A DNA stretch of 21,570 nucleotides from an uncultured Collinsella sp. (GTDB lineage Bacteria; Actinomycetota; Coriobacteriia; Coriobacteriales; Coriobacteriaceae): the NCBI GenBank assembly GCA_902489225.1, contig CABTZA010000011.1, positions 1-21,570 on the forward strand, read 5' to 3'. Below the pieces are notes generated by a model. It saw only the letters and a program-made list of their open reading frames with translations, was not told where the DNA came from and did no database searches. This document shows positions 20,491 through 21,570 of the stretch, piece after piece (within the stretch, counting starts at the first letter, position 1; each line of letters opens with the position of its first letter). The translations under genes were made by a program, and so were the position numbers.

Positions 20491-21570
20491 ATGTTCAACA
20501 CCATCATCACTACGGTCAAGACGCTGCTGCGCCGGCCGAGCACGTGGGTCTGGGGTGCTCTCTTTCCCATCGCACTTTCCACGATGTTCATGTTTATGTT
20601 TGCGAATCTGAGCTCCGACGGCACGGTCGACCCGGTACCGGTTGCCGTCATAGCGGACGAGGCCTGGGACGCCTCGACCTTTAAGGAAGTGGCGACGTCG
20701 CTTGCCAAGGAGAGCGACAATCAGCTGCTCGAGATCCACGAGTGCGACGACGCAGCCGATGCGAACCGTGCGCTTAAGGCCGGCGAGGTCGCGGGCATCT
20801 ATACGGTCGACGACGCGGGCGCACCCAAGCTCACGTTGCTGTCGAGCTACGACAGCTCGCGTGCCTCAACGGTGCTCACCGACCGCAGCATTCTGGAGAC
20901 GGTGGCAAGCTCGTATACACAAAATGCCGAGCTCATGCGCCAGATTGCCCAGGACAACCCGGCGGCGCTCGCCGACCCGGAGGCGGTTGCGCGCGCCCTG
21001 TCGCTCGAGGGCGGAACTCGCCGCGTGAGCCTGACACGCACCACGCCCGACGGCACGGTCATCTACTATTACGCGCTCTTTGGCCTGGTCGCGATGATGT
21101 CTGCCGAGTTTGCCGCCTTGAGCGTCGTCGACCTGCAGCCCAATCTGTCGGGCCTTGGCGCGCGCCGCTGCGTGGGCGGTCTTTCCAAGACGGCGTCGCT
21201 AGCCGGTATCTTTGTGGGCTCGTGGCTGGTCTCCTTTGCCTCGATGGCGATTGCGATTGGCTACGTGCGCCTGGTCGTGGGCGTCGACTTTGGCGGGCGC
21301 GAGGGACTGTGTCTGGTGGGCGGTGCCGCTTCCGCGCTTGCCGCCACGGGCTTGGGACTCTTTGTGGGCACGCTTCCCGTTAAGGGCGGCAAGGCATCCA
21401 AGTCGGGCATCCTCACAGGCTTTGCCACCACGTGCGCTTTGTTCGCTGGGCTCTACGGCGAACCGGCGATGGCGCTTACCGATGACGTCGCCCGCGCCTG
21501 TCCGGCCGAGTGCTGGCTCAACCCCGTCAAGCTCATCTGCGACATGTTCAACCGCCTGTATTTCTTTGAG
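20491..21570 (+). CDS. ABC-2 type exporter permease, partial (3' end beyond the window)
   Basis: An open frame of 360 codons from the ATG at 20491 runs to the window edge without a stop. The N-terminus (MFNTIITTVKTLLRRPSTWV) leads into one membrane helix (about 20-40). A soluble, probably extracellular section of about 150 residues follows, with acidic character (VPVAVIADEAWD onward). From about residue 190 (VIYYYALFGLVAMMSAEF) there is a series of hydrophobic helices. This is the layout of the ABC2_membrane_3 permeases that pair with drug/lantibiotic exporter ATPases. It begins 9 nt after the ATPase stop. The rest of the protein and any second permease lie outside. Confidence 0.88.
   Translation, partial: MFNTIITTVKTLLRRPSTWVWGALFPIALSTMFMFMFANLSSDGTVDPVPVAVIADEAWDASTFKEVATSLAKESDNQLLEIHECDDAADANRALKAGEVAGIYTVDDAGAPKLTLLSSYDSSRASTVLTDRSILETVASSYTQNAELMRQIAQDNPAALADPEAVARALSLEGGTRRVSLTRTTPDGTVIYYYALFGLVAMMSAEFAALSVVDLQPNLSGLGARRCVGGLSKTASLAGIFVGSWLVSFASMAIAIGYVRLVVGVDFGGREGLCLVGGAASALAATGLGLFVGTLPVKGGKASKSGILTGFATTCALFAGLYGEPAMALTDDVARACPAECWLNPVKLICDMFNRLYFFE

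Overview
The window looks like a chromosomal segment of a high-GC, Gram-positive anaerobe of the Coriobacteriia, most likely Collinsella or a close relative. This is inferred from strong G/C third positions, a sortase-anchored multi-domain surface protein, an energy-converting [NiFe] hydrogenase and an old-yellow-enzyme reductase in one region. No rRNA or tRNA is present to prove the genus.

Layout. (1) 70-2100: an FMN/4Fe-4S/FAD ene-reductase-type oxidoreductase, closed by a rho-independent terminator. (2) 2217-2540: an AT-rich spacer with three short dyads, then a small orphan double helix-turn-helix protein (2541-2945) with its own terminator. (3) 3231-8839: a tight six-subunit Ech-type hydrogenase operon in the order A-B-C-D-E-F. 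EchA and EchB are fused into one 960-residue polypeptide, EchD carries a long alanine-rich tail, and EchE has both sets of nickel-binding cysteines and no cleavable tail. (4) 8840-9556 and 16967-17572: two non-coding stretches of roughly 600-700 bp packed with palindromic elements of about 155-160 bp. They come in two families (A and B) that share a core but have different outer arms, and they are nested A-B-[gene]-B'-A' around the next gene. (5) 9557-16966: a 2469-residue cell-wall-anchored adhesin or pilin-like protein with a signal peptide, a von Willebrand A domain, 13 Spy0128/FctA-type isopeptide domains and an LPTTG sorting signal. A cluster of four TGTCTCA half-sites precedes it. (6) 17573-19344 (minus strand): a NarL-type response regulator and membrane histidine kinase with overlapping genes. 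(7) 19543-21570 (plus strand): a divergent ABC-2 exporter (ATPase and a permease cut by the window end).

How the parts work together. The Ech complex would couple ferredoxin-dependent H2 production to ion translocation, fitting a fermentative gut anaerobe. The adhesin is a separate, probably regulated and possibly exchangeable surface module, given the direct-repeat elements that bracket it. The two-component system probably senses a membrane-active stimulus and controls the divergent exporter.

Most noteworthy: the nested palindromic elements around the adhesin, the EchA-EchB fusion, the TGTCTCA operator-like cluster, and a 100-bp exact direct repeat inside the adhesin gene.
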